From Longitalea arenae (lineage in GTDB: Bacteria > Bacteroidota > Bacteroidia > Chitinophagales > Chitinophagaceae), in contig NZ_JAFFJX010000005.1 of the NCBI RefSeq assembly GCF_016924755.1, forward strand, positions 372,001 through 436,000: a stretch of 64,000 nt of DNA, in the 5' to 3' direction. A model generated the notes under the pieces. That model was not told where the DNA came from and did no database searches. It saw nothing but the letters and a program-made list of their open reading frames with translations. The position numbers and the translations under genes were made by a program. Below, in pieces: positions 1 to 8,417 of the stretch. The stretch's first letter is position 1. Every line of letters begins with the position of its first letter.

Positions 1-1
1 G

Positions 2-2314
2 CTTACCGAGCTGGATGTTGATAACGTAGAACTGTTACAGGGCGCCTCTTCGGCACTCTATGGTTCTGGCGGTATGAATGGTACGCTGCTGATGACGAGT
101 AAAAGTCCATGGAAGAACCAGGGACTAAGCTTCCAGGTAAAACATGGGTATATGCATTTTGACGATCCTGCGCTGGACAATGCTACTCCGTATTACGACT
201 GGTCATTGCGTTATGCCAAAAAGATCGGCGAGCGCTTTGCTTTTCGCATCTCCGGCCAGTTCATCAAAGCCGATGACTGGCAGGCAACCGATTACCGGAA
301 CCTGCAAAGAAATAATGTGTTCAGCTCATTGAAAGAGGGTGACCGCACTTCAGATCCTAATTACGACGGCGTGAATGTGTTTGGCGATGAGGCCAGCGCA
401 AGTATGAATGCTTTTGCCCAGGTCGTTCGGGCCCAGGTGGCTGCCAATCCCTCTGCCGGACCAGCCCTGGCCGGCTTGGATGCCATGATCGCAGGCGGTA
501 TGACGCCGCAGCAGATCGCAGCTACCTGGCAGGGAAATCCCCTGTTAGCGCCATTAGCGCAATATCTGCCATTCCTGATCCCTACGAGCGGCGCTCCCAA
601 CAACCCTTACCGCGGTACTTTTGGTACGCAGAACGTAAGTCGCACAGGTTATAATGAAAACACGCTGGTTGATTATGATACCTATAACGTAAAGGTATCC
701 GGCGCCCTCCACTATAAGATAACAGAGAACATAGAAGCCATTCTGATGGGTAACTGGGGAACCGGTACTACGGTATATACGGGGGCCGACCGTTACAGCA
801 TCAAGAACCTGAAAATGGGACAATACAAGCTGGAGGTGAAAGGCAAGAACTGGTTCTTAAGAGGTTATACCATCCAGGAGAACTCAGGCGATGCATACAC
901 AGCAACCACAGCTGCCGTCGCCATTAACCGCACCTGGAAATCAGATCAAAACTGGTTTTCACAATATTCCGGAACCTATGGAGCAGCCCGTTTGGGCATT
1001 TTACCAGGAACAGGTGGTGCTGTATTGCCCGATGCTACGGCACACACCACAGCAAGAACTGTAGCTGATGCCGGACGTTTTGCACCCGGCACTCCTGAAT
1101 TCAAAGCAGCATTTGATAGTGTGGTAAATGTATCTATCAGCAAGGGCGGCGCTAAATTCGAAGATGCTTCCGATATGTATCATTTCGAAGGACAGTATAA
1201 TTTTTCGGACCATATAAAGTTCGCTGAAATACTGGTAGGCGCCAGTTTCCGCCGTTATGTATTGAATTCGGCCGGAACCATTTTTGCCGATACCACCGGC
1301 TCAATAGGCATCAATGAAGTAGGCGGTTATGCGCAGGTATCAAAATGGGTTATTGACGATCGCCTGAAGTTGACCGTATCGGGCCGTTATGATAAAAATG
1401 AGAACTTCAACGGCCGCTTTACTCCACGCGCTACAGCCCTCATTAAAGTGGCAAAAGACAACAGCTTCCGGTTGTCGTATCAGCAGGCTTATCGTTTTCC
1501 TTCGACGCAAGACCAATGGATCAACCTGCGTACGCCAGCCAGTGTACTGATCGGCGGTTTGCCAGACTTTTATAACTATTACAATTTTGGAAACAGTCCC
1601 GCATACACGGCAGAAAGTATCACCAGATACAGAATGACTGGCAATCAGAACGACCTGGTTATAGCTGAATTTGGCACCCTGAAGCCTGAGATCGCTAACT
1701 CTTACGAGATCGGTTACCGGGGTTTGCTTACCTCAAGCCTACTGGTAGATGCTTATGGATATTACAGCCGTTACCAGGACTTTTTAGGCCGTAAGGCAGT
1801 AGGAAGATCAACAGGCGGCAGCACGAATAAACAAATGTTGTTAAGTCCGTTCACGACCGATAACTACTCGTTTATCTTCAACTCAGAAAATGTGGTGAAA
1901 GCCATTGGCTGGGGGGTAAGCGTGAACTATAACTTTAAAAAAGGCTACCAGTTTGGGCTAAACGTTTCCGGCGATCAGTTGCAGGATGTAGATTCAGGGC
2001 TGGTGACTTTCTTCAATACGCCTAAATTACGTTTCAACGTAACACTGGGTAATGAAAAAGTAAATGGCAGCAACTGGGGCTTTAATATTCTGTATCGCTG
2101 GCAGGATAATATGTTGTGGGAAGGGACTTTTGGAACCGGTGATGTGGATTCATTCGGATCATTGGATGCGCAGATCAGTTATCGGCTGCCGAAGATCAAA
2201 AGCCTGATCAAATTGGGCGCCACCAATTTGCTCAATAACTATTATACCAGCGCCTTTGGTAATCCCAGTGTAGGCGGTTTGTACTATGTGAGCTTTGGGT
2301 ATAATGTGTTTTAG
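2..2314 (+). CDS. TonB-dependent receptor, 3' part (5' end outside window)
   Basis: Outer-membrane beta-barrel receptor of the TonB-dependent family, which imports large or scarce substrates using energy from the TonB complex. The reading frame is open from base 2, upstream of the first ATG at 74, and encodes the end of the plug domain (VELLQGASSALYGSGGMNG, typical of the family). About 770 residues are present. The rest is rich in alternating aromatic/polar beta-strand sequence and ends in YYVSFGYNVF, with a terminal aromatic residue as expected for BAM-inserted barrels. A perfect hairpin terminator follows at 2339. The substrate cannot be inferred: no SusD partner is visible downstream and the N-terminus (signal peptide, any carboxypeptidase-like domain) is missing. 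Confidence 0.93.
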   Translation, partial: LTELDVDNVELLQGASSALYGSGGMNGTLLMTSKSPWKNQGLSFQVKHGYMHFDDPALDNATPYYDWSLRYAKKIGERFAFRISGQFIKADDWQATDYRNLQRNNVFSSLKEGDRTSDPNYDGVNVFGDEASASMNAFAQVVRAQVAANPSAGPALAGLDAMIAGGMTPQQIAATWQGNPLLAPLAQYLPFLIPTSGAPNNPYRGTFGTQNVSRTGYNENTLVDYDTYNVKVSGALHYKITENIEAILMGNWGTGTTVYTGADRYSIKNLKMGQYKLEVKGKNWFLRGYTIQENSGDAYTATTAAVAINRTWKSDQNWFSQYSGTYGAARLGILPGTGGAVLPDATAHTTARTVADAGRFAPGTPEFKAAFDSVVNVSISKGGAKFEDASDMYHFEGQYNFSDHIKFAEILVGASFRRYVLNSAGTIFADTTGSIGINEVGGYAQVSKWVIDDRLKLTVSGRYDKNENFNGRFTPRATALIKVAKDNSFRLSYQQAYRFPSTQDQWINLRTPASVLIGGLPDFYNYYNFGNSPAYTAESITRYRMTGNQNDLVIAEFGTLKPEIANSYEIGYRGLLTSSLLVDAYGYYSRYQDFLGRKAVGRSTGGSTNKQMLLSPFTTDNYSFIFNSENVVKAIGWGVSVNYNFKKGYQFGLNVSGDQLQDVDSGLVTFFNTPKLRFNVTLGNEKVNGSNWGFNILYRWQDNMLWEGTFGTGDVDSFGSLDAQISYRLPKIKSLIKLGATNLLNNYYTSAFGNPSVGGLYYVSFGYNVF

Positions 2315-2338
2315 AATAATTTGTAAAGTTTCTTACCG

Positions 2339-2370
2339 ATCCCGATCAGTGCAACTGATCGGGATTTTTT
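2339..2370 (+). terminator. Rho-independent terminator of the TonB-dependent receptor
   Basis: Perfect 12-bp stem (2339-2350 with 2354-2365), three-base loop, then a run of T. It lies 25 bases after the receptor stop codon and separates it from the convergent ABC operon. Confidence 0.9.
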
Positions 2371-2459
2371 GTGCCTTTTCGAATGTAACGGTTATCCCGA
2401 TCCCCGGATTGTATCAAGGGGTATTCATGGTTGAGCCCTTCGGGATACAATTCCTGCCA

Positions 2460-3317
2460 TCAACTCCTCAACATGATCTCCTTCACCTGCTTCACACAAT
2501 CCAGGTGCTGGCTGCTAAAACCATCCTGCCAGGCAAGTCCCATTTGCTTCAGGTCGAAATGATGTAAGATCGTGGCAATAGCGCCTAACTGCCCATTCTC
2601 TTCCTGTTTGTAACCGAGGATATAAATAGAATCTGCCAGTTCTACAGCCAGCTCGATATCGTGCGTGCTGAACATGATCGTGTTCAGCTCATGGCTTTCA
2701 TTAATGAGCTGGAACGCTTTTTTTACGCTCATGATGTTCCCGATATCCAAACCCGAAAATGGTTCGTCGAGCACCATATAATGCCCTGAGCTCAGCAGCT
2801 GCTCTAATATTGCAGTCCGCTGCCGCTGACCGCCCGATAAAAAGTTAGGATACTGATCTTTGCAGGTTTCAAGGCCCCAATCCTTAATATAATGCATGAT
2901 CTTGTCATGCTTTTCCGCTTTCGATAAAGTGGTTTTGCGCAGGGCAAAAAGCAGGGTGTCGTAAACAGTTTTGTGCCTGAACAGCGTATATTTCTGATTT
3001 ACAAAACCTACATCGCCTTCCTGTACCTGTTTGGCAGGTTGTTGGCCGTTCTCGACGGGTTTATTAAGGTCAGGGATCAAGACCCGGCCGGTGGTCGGTT
3101 TTTCCAAACCGGTAAGGGCGCGGAAGAGGGTTGACTTTCCACGGCCCGAACGGCCGAGGAATGCGATGATCTGCCCCTGCTGCCGGTTGGCGCGTACGGT
3201 ATCTTTTTCAGTAATATTTATGTCGCGTATGATGGTTCTATCGCCATAGGAAACGCTCAGGTTCTCTACATGCAGGATCACTCCTTTTTGTTCATAGGCT
3301 TGGGTGGCGCTTTGCAT
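2460..3317 (-). CDS. ABC transporter ATP-binding protein (SsuB/TauB-like)
   Basis: Cytoplasmic ATPase of an ABC importer, last gene of the 2460-7876 operon. With the start used here (285 aa) the Walker A is GRSGRGKST at 55-63, the Q-loop Gln is near 108, the signature LSGGQ at 160-164, the Walker B MVLDEP at 181-186 and the switch His in STHD at about 219. The ATG at 3317 is preferred because it sits one base after the permease stop. An upstream in-frame ATG at 3359 would overlap the permease by 41 bases. Sequence type resembles ATPases of the nitrate/sulfonate/taurine group. The partners are the permease just upstream and the OmpA-fused binding protein; the substrate is unknown. Confidence 0.9.
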   Translation of the reverse strand: MQSATQAYEQKGVILHVENLSVSYGDRTIIRDINITEKDTVRANRQQGQIIAFLGRSGRGKSTLFRALTGLEKPTTGRVLIPDLNKPVENGQQPAKQVQEGDVGFVNQKYTLFRHKTVYDTLLFALRKTTLSKAEKHDKIMHYIKDWGLETCKDQYPNFLSGGQRQRTAILEQLLSSGHYMVLDEPFSGLDIGNIMSVKKAFQLINESHELNTIMFSTHDIELAVELADSIYILGYKQEENGQLGAIATILHHFDLKQMGLAWQDGFSSQHLDCVKQVKEIMLRS

Positions 3318-3318
3318 A

Positions 3319-4095
3319 TCAGAAGGTTGAATACTTGAATAAAGATTTACGGGTAACACGAAGGAACCAGTCGAGTAAGAGACCTACGAGCAGGATCACG
3401 AGCTGTAATGCCACGATGCGGCCATGGTTCATGAATTTGTCGCTGTTCTTGATCAGCACACCCAGCCCGCCCGCTGCCACTAAGATCGATTCAACGGTCA
3501 CCAGCATCATCCAGGTCATGGCCAGGTTCTGGCGCAATACATCGATCACATAATCCAGGCGTCCTTTGATGATCACTTCCCACAACACTTCCCAGCGCGT
3601 GCATTTAAGCGAACGGGCATGATCAATTTCTTCCACTGGCACATCTTTTAAAACAGCCAGCAGCGATGTAATGAAGTAGAGGCTCATAAATATTACCAAT
3701 ACACTGATCTGCATAGTGCGCGCATTGCTTACCAGCATGGCTAGGTAAAACGTAATACCTGTAAGCGGCAGGTAGCGTAATTTACTAAGGGTATTTGCCA
3801 GCGGTTGCAGAATGGGCAGGGGAGAAGCGTAGACGAGTAATAAAGAAACCAGTATCGAGTAGATAGTCGCCTGTAGGCAAAGCGCCAGCGAACTGCCCAC
3901 ATGTACTACCAGGCCTTCCTGGTACAGGGACACAAAACCATCCCATACCTGGCCGGGTGTAGGGAACAAATGTTTGCTGCCCGAGGTGGAAAAGATCCAG
4001 TACGCAAACAGCAGCGCTATCCACACTACGAAGATGATGTACCGTTCTTTATGGGCGATTATTTCAAACGGCCTGATCCAGTTCTTTGGTTTCAT
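3319..4095 (-). CDS. ABC transporter permease (SsuC/TauC-like)
   Basis: Inner-membrane permease of binding-protein-dependent type, 258 aa. Hydrophobic segments lie at about 20-36, 68-90, 112-150, 190-213 and 228-246. The cytoplasmic EAA-type coupling loop (EEIDHARSLKCTRWEVLWEV, about 155-174) contacts the ATPase. The stop is followed after one base by the ATPase start, so the two are translationally close. It is separated from the upstream binding-protein gene by 119 bases that contain strong inverted repeats (4112-4203). Family members move small anions or organosulfur or pyrimidine compounds. Here the binding protein is unusual, so no substrate is proposed. Confidence 0.9.
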   Translation of the reverse strand: MKPKNWIRPFEIIAHKERYIIFVVWIALLFAYWIFSTSGSKHLFPTPGQVWDGFVSLYQEGLVVHVGSSLALCLQATIYSILVSLLLVYASPLPILQPLANTLSKLRYLPLTGITFYLAMLVSNARTMQISVLVIFMSLYFITSLLAVLKDVPVEEIDHARSLKCTRWEVLWEVIIKGRLDYVIDVLRQNLAMTWMMLVTVESILVAAGGLGVLIKNSDKFMNHGRIVALQLVILLVGLLLDWFLRVTRKSLFKYSTF

Positions 4096-4111
4096 AAGAT
4101 AGTTTTAAGGG

Positions 4112-4203
4112 TTGACCTGTATGGTGAACCATCGTTGACTGACCTGTCAGGTACAGAAGTGCACACGACAGGTCAAGCTAAAACAGTGCACCTGACAGGT
4201 CAG
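4112..4203 (-). repeat. Nested inverted repeats of TGACCTGTCAGGT motif inside the ABC operon
   Basis: Four copies of a TGACCTGTC-type motif occur in 92 bases: 4113-4120, 4140-4152, and in inverse orientation 4167-4175 and 4190-4202. The outer pair 4139-4152 and 4190-4203 is a perfect 14-base inverted repeat. The pair 4112-4120 and 4168-4176 is a second, 9-base one. The core ACCTG-T-CAGGT is itself palindromic. The element sits just 3' of the binding-protein stop codon and 5' of the permease, the position in which stem-loops protect the upstream part of a polycistronic mRNA in other ABC operons. It could instead be an operator. Confidence 0.75.
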
Positions 4204-4214
4204 CCCGATCAGGT

Positions 4215-6011
4215 TTATTTAAGAAGTGTGATCACTACCCTGCGGTTCTTGGCTTTACCGGCAGCGGTGCTGTTATCGGCAACAGGCTCATCCTGGCCTT
4301 TGCCATCTACTTTCTGGAACCGGCTGGCGGGTATGCCTTTCTGGATCAGATAGCTTTTTACAGCTTCGGCACGGGCCGTAGATAAAGAATAATTGGCGTC
4401 CTGGGTGCCACTGTTATCGGTATGGCCTACCAGTTCGAGTTTTGAATCTTCTGCCTGTACCAACAGGTTATAGATCTGTTCCAGTACATCTTTTGCTTCG
4501 GGGCGAACAGAAGCTCTGCCCACGTCGAAATTGATGCGCCATTCACCGGAGGCCATTACACTGGTTGCTTTTTTATAATAGTCTGTAGTATAGGTAGCTC
4601 CTGCGTCGATATTCGTAATTCCTTTCAGGTAAGATACGTTCACCGCTTCTTCGTAGGGCACTATCCGTTTTACATTCTGGTTAAAGCCACCGGGATTCAG
4701 TTCTTTGAGGTAACGAGAAACCTGGTCGTAAACGGCTTTATAACGGTTTACACCATCGGTTGCTCCAAAATACTGGTTGCAATCGGCCAGGTTGAATACC
4801 CGTGAACCGCCCATGTTATAGGAAATACCTCCTTTTTCTCCCTGCTGGCCTTTGAACATAGTGTACCAGTAGTCGCCGTTTTCCTGTTTAAAATTGGCGG
4901 CTGCTGCTTCAGCTGCTTTTTTACGCCAGCTGTCGTATTGCTTCATCTGGTTAGTGGCCAGGAAAGTTGCTTTGAAGATATTGGCTACAAGTTCCTTATT
5001 GGCGTCTGCAAATTGTTTCAGTCCGATCACCGTTGTAGGCATCTGGTTGTTGAATTCCCTGGTAGAAACCACATCGGTAAAACCGTTCAACGCATCGAAG
5101 ACCATTTTATCGCCGGGTGTCCAGGTAGCGCAACCATCAATTTTTTTGTTGATCGTTTTGCCGGTGAGTTTACCGCCTTTTACTTCTTTTAACGGAACGG
5201 TATAACCCTGGGTTTGCGATTTGATCAGCGCTTTAGACGCTTCAATATAATCGTCATTTTCAGCGGCCACAAAATTCACGGCTTCGGCATCGTATGTAGA
5301 TGGGTCAGGATTCACTTTCAAACCATTGGCAAAGGCATAGTTTACGGCTACTACCCAGTCGCCATCGCCAATTACCGTCGAAATAAGGGCGCCTTTCATA
5401 GACTGCGGGTTCATTTTCCAGCTGGGCGGACCAATCACTTTGTCTTCACCGTAGCTGATGCCGATAGCACCCAATACCTGTAACTGGTATTTACCGGCGC
5501 CATATTTATCGTCGAGCGCCTGTTGGGCAGAGCTGATATAAAACGGAGCACCATCACCCATGATCATGATGGCAGCCACCCCTTCTTTCGGGGTATTATT
5601 TCCCTTGTCGAATTCTTCAACAAATTTCATTTGCTGGTTACGCAATTCCGACAACCAGTCCTGGCGGATCAATTCAAGATTCACCCCGTTCTTTTCCATC
5701 AGTGAACCTTTGGTGGTTTTGGAACCGCCGTTGGCCACAATGATGCCAGACTGTGCATTCCACGCGTAACCGGCTATACGTATCAGTGGTTTTGATGCTA
5801 CTTCTGAAGATGCTTCTGCTTCCGGCAGCGGCAATTCAGCTGAAGTAGTTACGTTGTTTACATCTTTATCAGAAACATCCAGTTTGTCGAGCGATTTGGA
5901 TTCATCTACACGTAAGCCTGGACTTAAAAAGTAAACAGCGCTACCTATAGCGCCGGCTACCAATAACGTGATCAGGGCCTTTGAAAAAAAGGTGAGGTTA
6001 GACCATTTCAT
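4215..6011 (-). CDS. Membrane-anchored periplasmic binding protein fused to OmpA peptidoglycan-binding domain
   Basis: 598 aa. An uncleaved hydrophobic helix at about 11-30 should anchor it in the inner membrane. Residues about 70-440 look like an ABC-type (NMT1/phosphate-like) substrate-binding fold, with stretches such as RIAGYAWNAQSGIIVANGG and ATWTPGDKMVFDALNGF. The last 106 residues (about 493-598) are an OmpA C-terminal domain: INFDVGRASVRPEAKD, then HTDNSG (about 530-535) and the NYSLSTARAEAV helix, whose Asp and Arg bind diaminopimelate in this family. The predicted protein therefore ties an ABC importer in the inner membrane to the cell wall. It is followed by its permease and ATPase and preceded by two coiled-coil proteins. 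The fusion is uncommon for a binding protein; the domain calls are by eye. Confidence 0.82.
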   Translation of the reverse strand: MKWSNLTFFSKALITLLVAGAIGSAVYFLSPGLRVDESKSLDKLDVSDKDVNNVTTSAELPLPEAEASSEVASKPLIRIAGYAWNAQSGIIVANGGSKTTKGSLMEKNGVNLELIRQDWLSELRNQQMKFVEEFDKGNNTPKEGVAAIMIMGDGAPFYISSAQQALDDKYGAGKYQLQVLGAIGISYGEDKVIGPPSWKMNPQSMKGALISTVIGDGDWVVAVNYAFANGLKVNPDPSTYDAEAVNFVAAENDDYIEASKALIKSQTQGYTVPLKEVKGGKLTGKTINKKIDGCATWTPGDKMVFDALNGFTDVVSTREFNNQMPTTVIGLKQFADANKELVANIFKATFLATNQMKQYDSWRKKAAEAAAANFKQENGDYWYTMFKGQQGEKGGISYNMGGSRVFNLADCNQYFGATDGVNRYKAVYDQVSRYLKELNPGGFNQNVKRIVPYEEAVNVSYLKGITNIDAGATYTTDYYKKATSVMASGEWRINFDVGRASVRPEAKDVLEQIYNLLVQAEDSKLELVGHTDNSGTQDANYSLSTARAEAVKSYLIQKGIPASRFQKVDGKGQDEPVADNSTAAGKAKNRRVVITLLK

Positions 6012-6034
6012 GTGTTGTTCAGGTGTTGGTTAAA

Positions 6035-7144
6035 TTAATTGAAAATATCCCCGAAGCCTTTGCTTTCCATCTTGTCTTCCTGGGATAATTTATAGTTGGG
6101 GTTAGCGTATTTTTTAGATTCAGGAATGGTATAGTTATCCGTCTTGATCTGATCGGCCAGTTTATCGAGCTTCGAGTATAATTCGTCGCTATCCATAGAG
6201 TATTGGCTGGTAAGTGAGTCAAGATCGAGCAGGTTCTCCTTGGTAGTGGCGAGGTCGAGCTCGATGGTGTTGGTTACCACATCCAGCGCATATTCCAGTT
6301 CCCAGCCCTTGGTGAACAGCATGGCCGACTTCGCCTGCTCAGTAGCATCTTTAGCTGCCTGCGCAAAAGCGTATTCTTTTTTCAGCATGTCGATGCTCAC
6401 TTCAAAATCGGCGATCTTTATTTCCATGGCGGTATCCACCATATTCAGCTTACGGTCAAGTTTACCGATCACATGTGCCCGGCTGCCGTATTTCCGTACG
6501 AGCCCGGTACTTTGGTTCAGCATATGGCTTACACGCTGGGCTTCGCTCAGCGTTTTCATGATATTCGTTTGCAGTTCCACGTATTCATCCGAATCTTTCG
6601 CGGCCTGGCCCATTCTACCCTCCATTTCCTGCATTTTGCTTTTGGTAGCTTCTGCTTTGGATTGTAAGACCAATACTTTTTCCTGGAATTCTTTGGCTTC
6701 TTTTTCGGCCTTGATCGATTCGTTCTCCATGTTCGATTTAATAGCCTTGATCTTGGCCTTGGCTTCTTTGAACTGCACCCGGTTATTGATCATTTTCTCT
6801 TTTTGCTCTTCCAGCTCGCCAAAAGGATCGTATTTGATCAGCATTTTATGAAGCGTTCTGGCCAGTCTCTTTAACGCTTTAACGATCACCGGTAGCAGGA
6901 TGAAAAAAGCGATCACCAGCACTGCTGCCGCAATAGCGCCCAATGCCTGGCCTATCCAGGTAAATACAATAGGTAAAATAAATTGATACAAGCCCCAGGC
7001 GATCGTGCCAAGCAATACCAGGGCAATTACAGTGGCAATACCTTTTTCTCCTTTACGCCAGTTCTTAGGGTTAAACGTGATCTGGCTTTTTTCAAAATGC
7101 TTGAGAATAGGCAGCTCAAGCACCTTACTGGATTCAGTAGACAT
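6035..7144 (-). CDS. Two-TM membrane protein with long cytoplasmic coiled coil, function unknown
   Basis: 369 aa. Two hydrophobic helices at about 36-60 and 64-90 are followed by about 220 residues of charged heptad-rich sequence (from KYDPFGELEEQKEKMINNR onward), predicted coiled coil, and a polar C-terminus ending ESKGFGDIFN. The helical part is reminiscent of PspA/Snf7-like envelope-stress proteins, but I cannot assign a family. It lies 23 bases upstream of the OmpA-fused binding protein and 21 bases after the stop of another coiled-coil protein, so it is co-transcribed with the ABC transporter. A structural or stress-sensing partner of the transporter is an inference from context only. 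Confidence 0.8.
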   Translation of the reverse strand: MSTESSKVLELPILKHFEKSQITFNPKNWRKGEKGIATVIALVLLGTIAWGLYQFILPIVFTWIGQALGAIAAAVLVIAFFILLPVIVKALKRLARTLHKMLIKYDPFGELEEQKEKMINNRVQFKEAKAKIKAIKSNMENESIKAEKEAKEFQEKVLVLQSKAEATKSKMQEMEGRMGQAAKDSDEYVELQTNIMKTLSEAQRVSHMLNQSTGLVRKYGSRAHVIGKLDRKLNMVDTAMEIKIADFEVSIDMLKKEYAFAQAAKDATEQAKSAMLFTKGWELEYALDVVTNTIELDLATTKENLLDLDSLTSQYSMDSDELYSKLDKLADQIKTDNYTIPESKKYANPNYKLSQEDKMESKGFGDIFN

Positions 7145-7165
7145 TGTTGTTGGTTTAAAAATTTG

Positions 7166-7876
7166 TTAGGGTTTAATATATTTCAGGATCCCTTCTTTAA
7201 TGATATTGAGCTTGTCTATGCTTACTTTCCGGGCCATATCGTTGGCCATTAGTTTTTCGCGGATGCTTTTTTCCTGGGGATAGAAATTTTCATCTGTTTT
7301 GGTGAGCGCAGCTTTCTTTTGATTGAGCTCTGCTTCCAACTGCTGCAATTCTGCCCTGAGCTGGGAAAGCCGGGTAGAACCCGCATCTATTTCACGCTGC
7401 AGTTTATCTTTATCAGCGCTCTTTTTTTCCTGCAGGGCATGTAACTTTTGGTTTCCCTGGCTAACATACTGCCCATGCACCTCGTTTATTTTGCTTATAT
7501 AGAACTCGGCATCGGTCATCAGCTTTTGCGCAGTAATGGTCTTGTCGAGCGACTTCGCCATCTGGTAAGCTAACTGGTAGGTATTTTCGTTGGCATGTCC
7601 GATGCTGGTGATCGCTTTATAAAACTCGTAGAAATCGTAGCCTGGCATGTTGATGGAATCGAGGCCTGATTCATACACATCAAGCACTTCCTGCACACCA
7701 GGATCAACAGCTGCAGATGGGGGAGCAGCTTCGGCGCCGGTGCTGGCTTTAAACGAAGAAGTATCCGTAACGGGAAATGAAAAAGATTCTGCGGCAGTAT
7801 CTTTTTTAGGGGAATCTTTTTTTTCAGTCTCGGATTCGGTTTCTTTTACAAACAGGCTTTTCCAGTTCTTAATCAT
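7166..7876 (-). CDS. Cytoplasmic coiled-coil protein, first gene of the ABC/OmpA operon, function unknown
   Basis: 236 aa, no signal peptide or membrane helix. Residues 1-60 are polar and low-complexity (MIKNWKSLFVKE, then many E/K/S/T/A/P). About 60-120 is a compact helical region (DFYEFYKAITSIGHANENTY). About 125-215 is a strong coiled coil (RLSQLRAELQQLEAELNQK). The C-terminal tail KLNIIKEGILKYIKP is basic. It starts the minus-strand operon, with 530 bases of gene-poor DNA upstream that should hold the promoter. I do not recognise the family. Pairing with the second coiled-coil protein and the wall-anchored ABC importer suggests a membrane-associated scaffold, but this is inference. Confidence 0.75.
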   Translation of the reverse strand: MIKNWKSLFVKETESETEKKDSPKKDTAAESFSFPVTDTSSFKASTGAEAAPPSAAVDPGVQEVLDVYESGLDSINMPGYDFYEFYKAITSIGHANENTYQLAYQMAKSLDKTITAQKLMTDAEFYISKINEVHGQYVSQGNQKLHALQEKKSADKDKLQREIDAGSTRLSQLRAELQQLEAELNQKKAALTKTDENFYPQEKSIREKLMANDMARKVSIDKLNIIKEGILKYIKP

Positions 7877-8256
7877 GGATGATAAGGGTTTACTTAAGGT
7901 ATCTTAAAAGGATCAATATGTATTACTACAATCGATCCTGATCTTATATTATAGGATAATAAGCTGTTCAATAAATACCCGGTATTTATCAACAACTTTT
8001 TTTCCCTGATTAAATGTGCCTACTGGTTAAATATCGATGCAATGGTAAACTATACAAATATACACATGCGTACTCAAAACGCACTGGATTACGCTTTATT
8101 GTAATATCACCTGACCTAATGTTGCTTTGATATTATTGATAAAAATAAAGTGATGTTATGGCCGGCCTCATTTTTTTCAGATCGCCGACAGCTATAAGTA
8201 GTTAAGCTTTACAAAATGTTACAAAAGCAGGAGATGATTATTTGAAGATTTTTTTT
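7877..8256. other. Gene-free, AT-rich stretch upstream of the ABC/OmpA operon
   Basis: About 380 bases without a credible ORF between the start of the coiled-coil gene and the word array at 8257. It should contain the promoter of the 7876-2460 operon, but no clean TAnnTTTG box was found on the minus strand. Confidence 0.5.
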
Positions 8257-8417
8257 AATTGCCTATTGACTATTGCGTTTTGCGTATATACTATTTCCTC
8301 TTGGGTATTGCCTATTGTTAATTGTCCATTGCCAATTGTCTATCGGCTTTTGCCGCGCAGACGTGTATCTAATTATCACATTAGTAAATTATCACATTAT
8401 CACATTATCACATTAGC
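8257..8417. repeat. Intergenic word arrays (ATTGCCT/CTATTG type, then TATCACAT octamers)
   Basis: 8257-8345 is built from degenerate 7-mers such as ATTGCCT, ATTGACT and ATTGTCC. 8371-8417 is an array of octamer TATCACAT (three nearly exact copies at its end) that runs up to and partly into the 3' end of the Fe-S protein gene. The same two dialects recur at 19922-20168, 21102-21191 and 13871-14013. Confidence 0.75.

Noticed and set aside
2295-2567. 90-codon plus ORF after the TonB receptor
   Set aside because: It crosses the terminator and lies antisense to the ATPase gene end.
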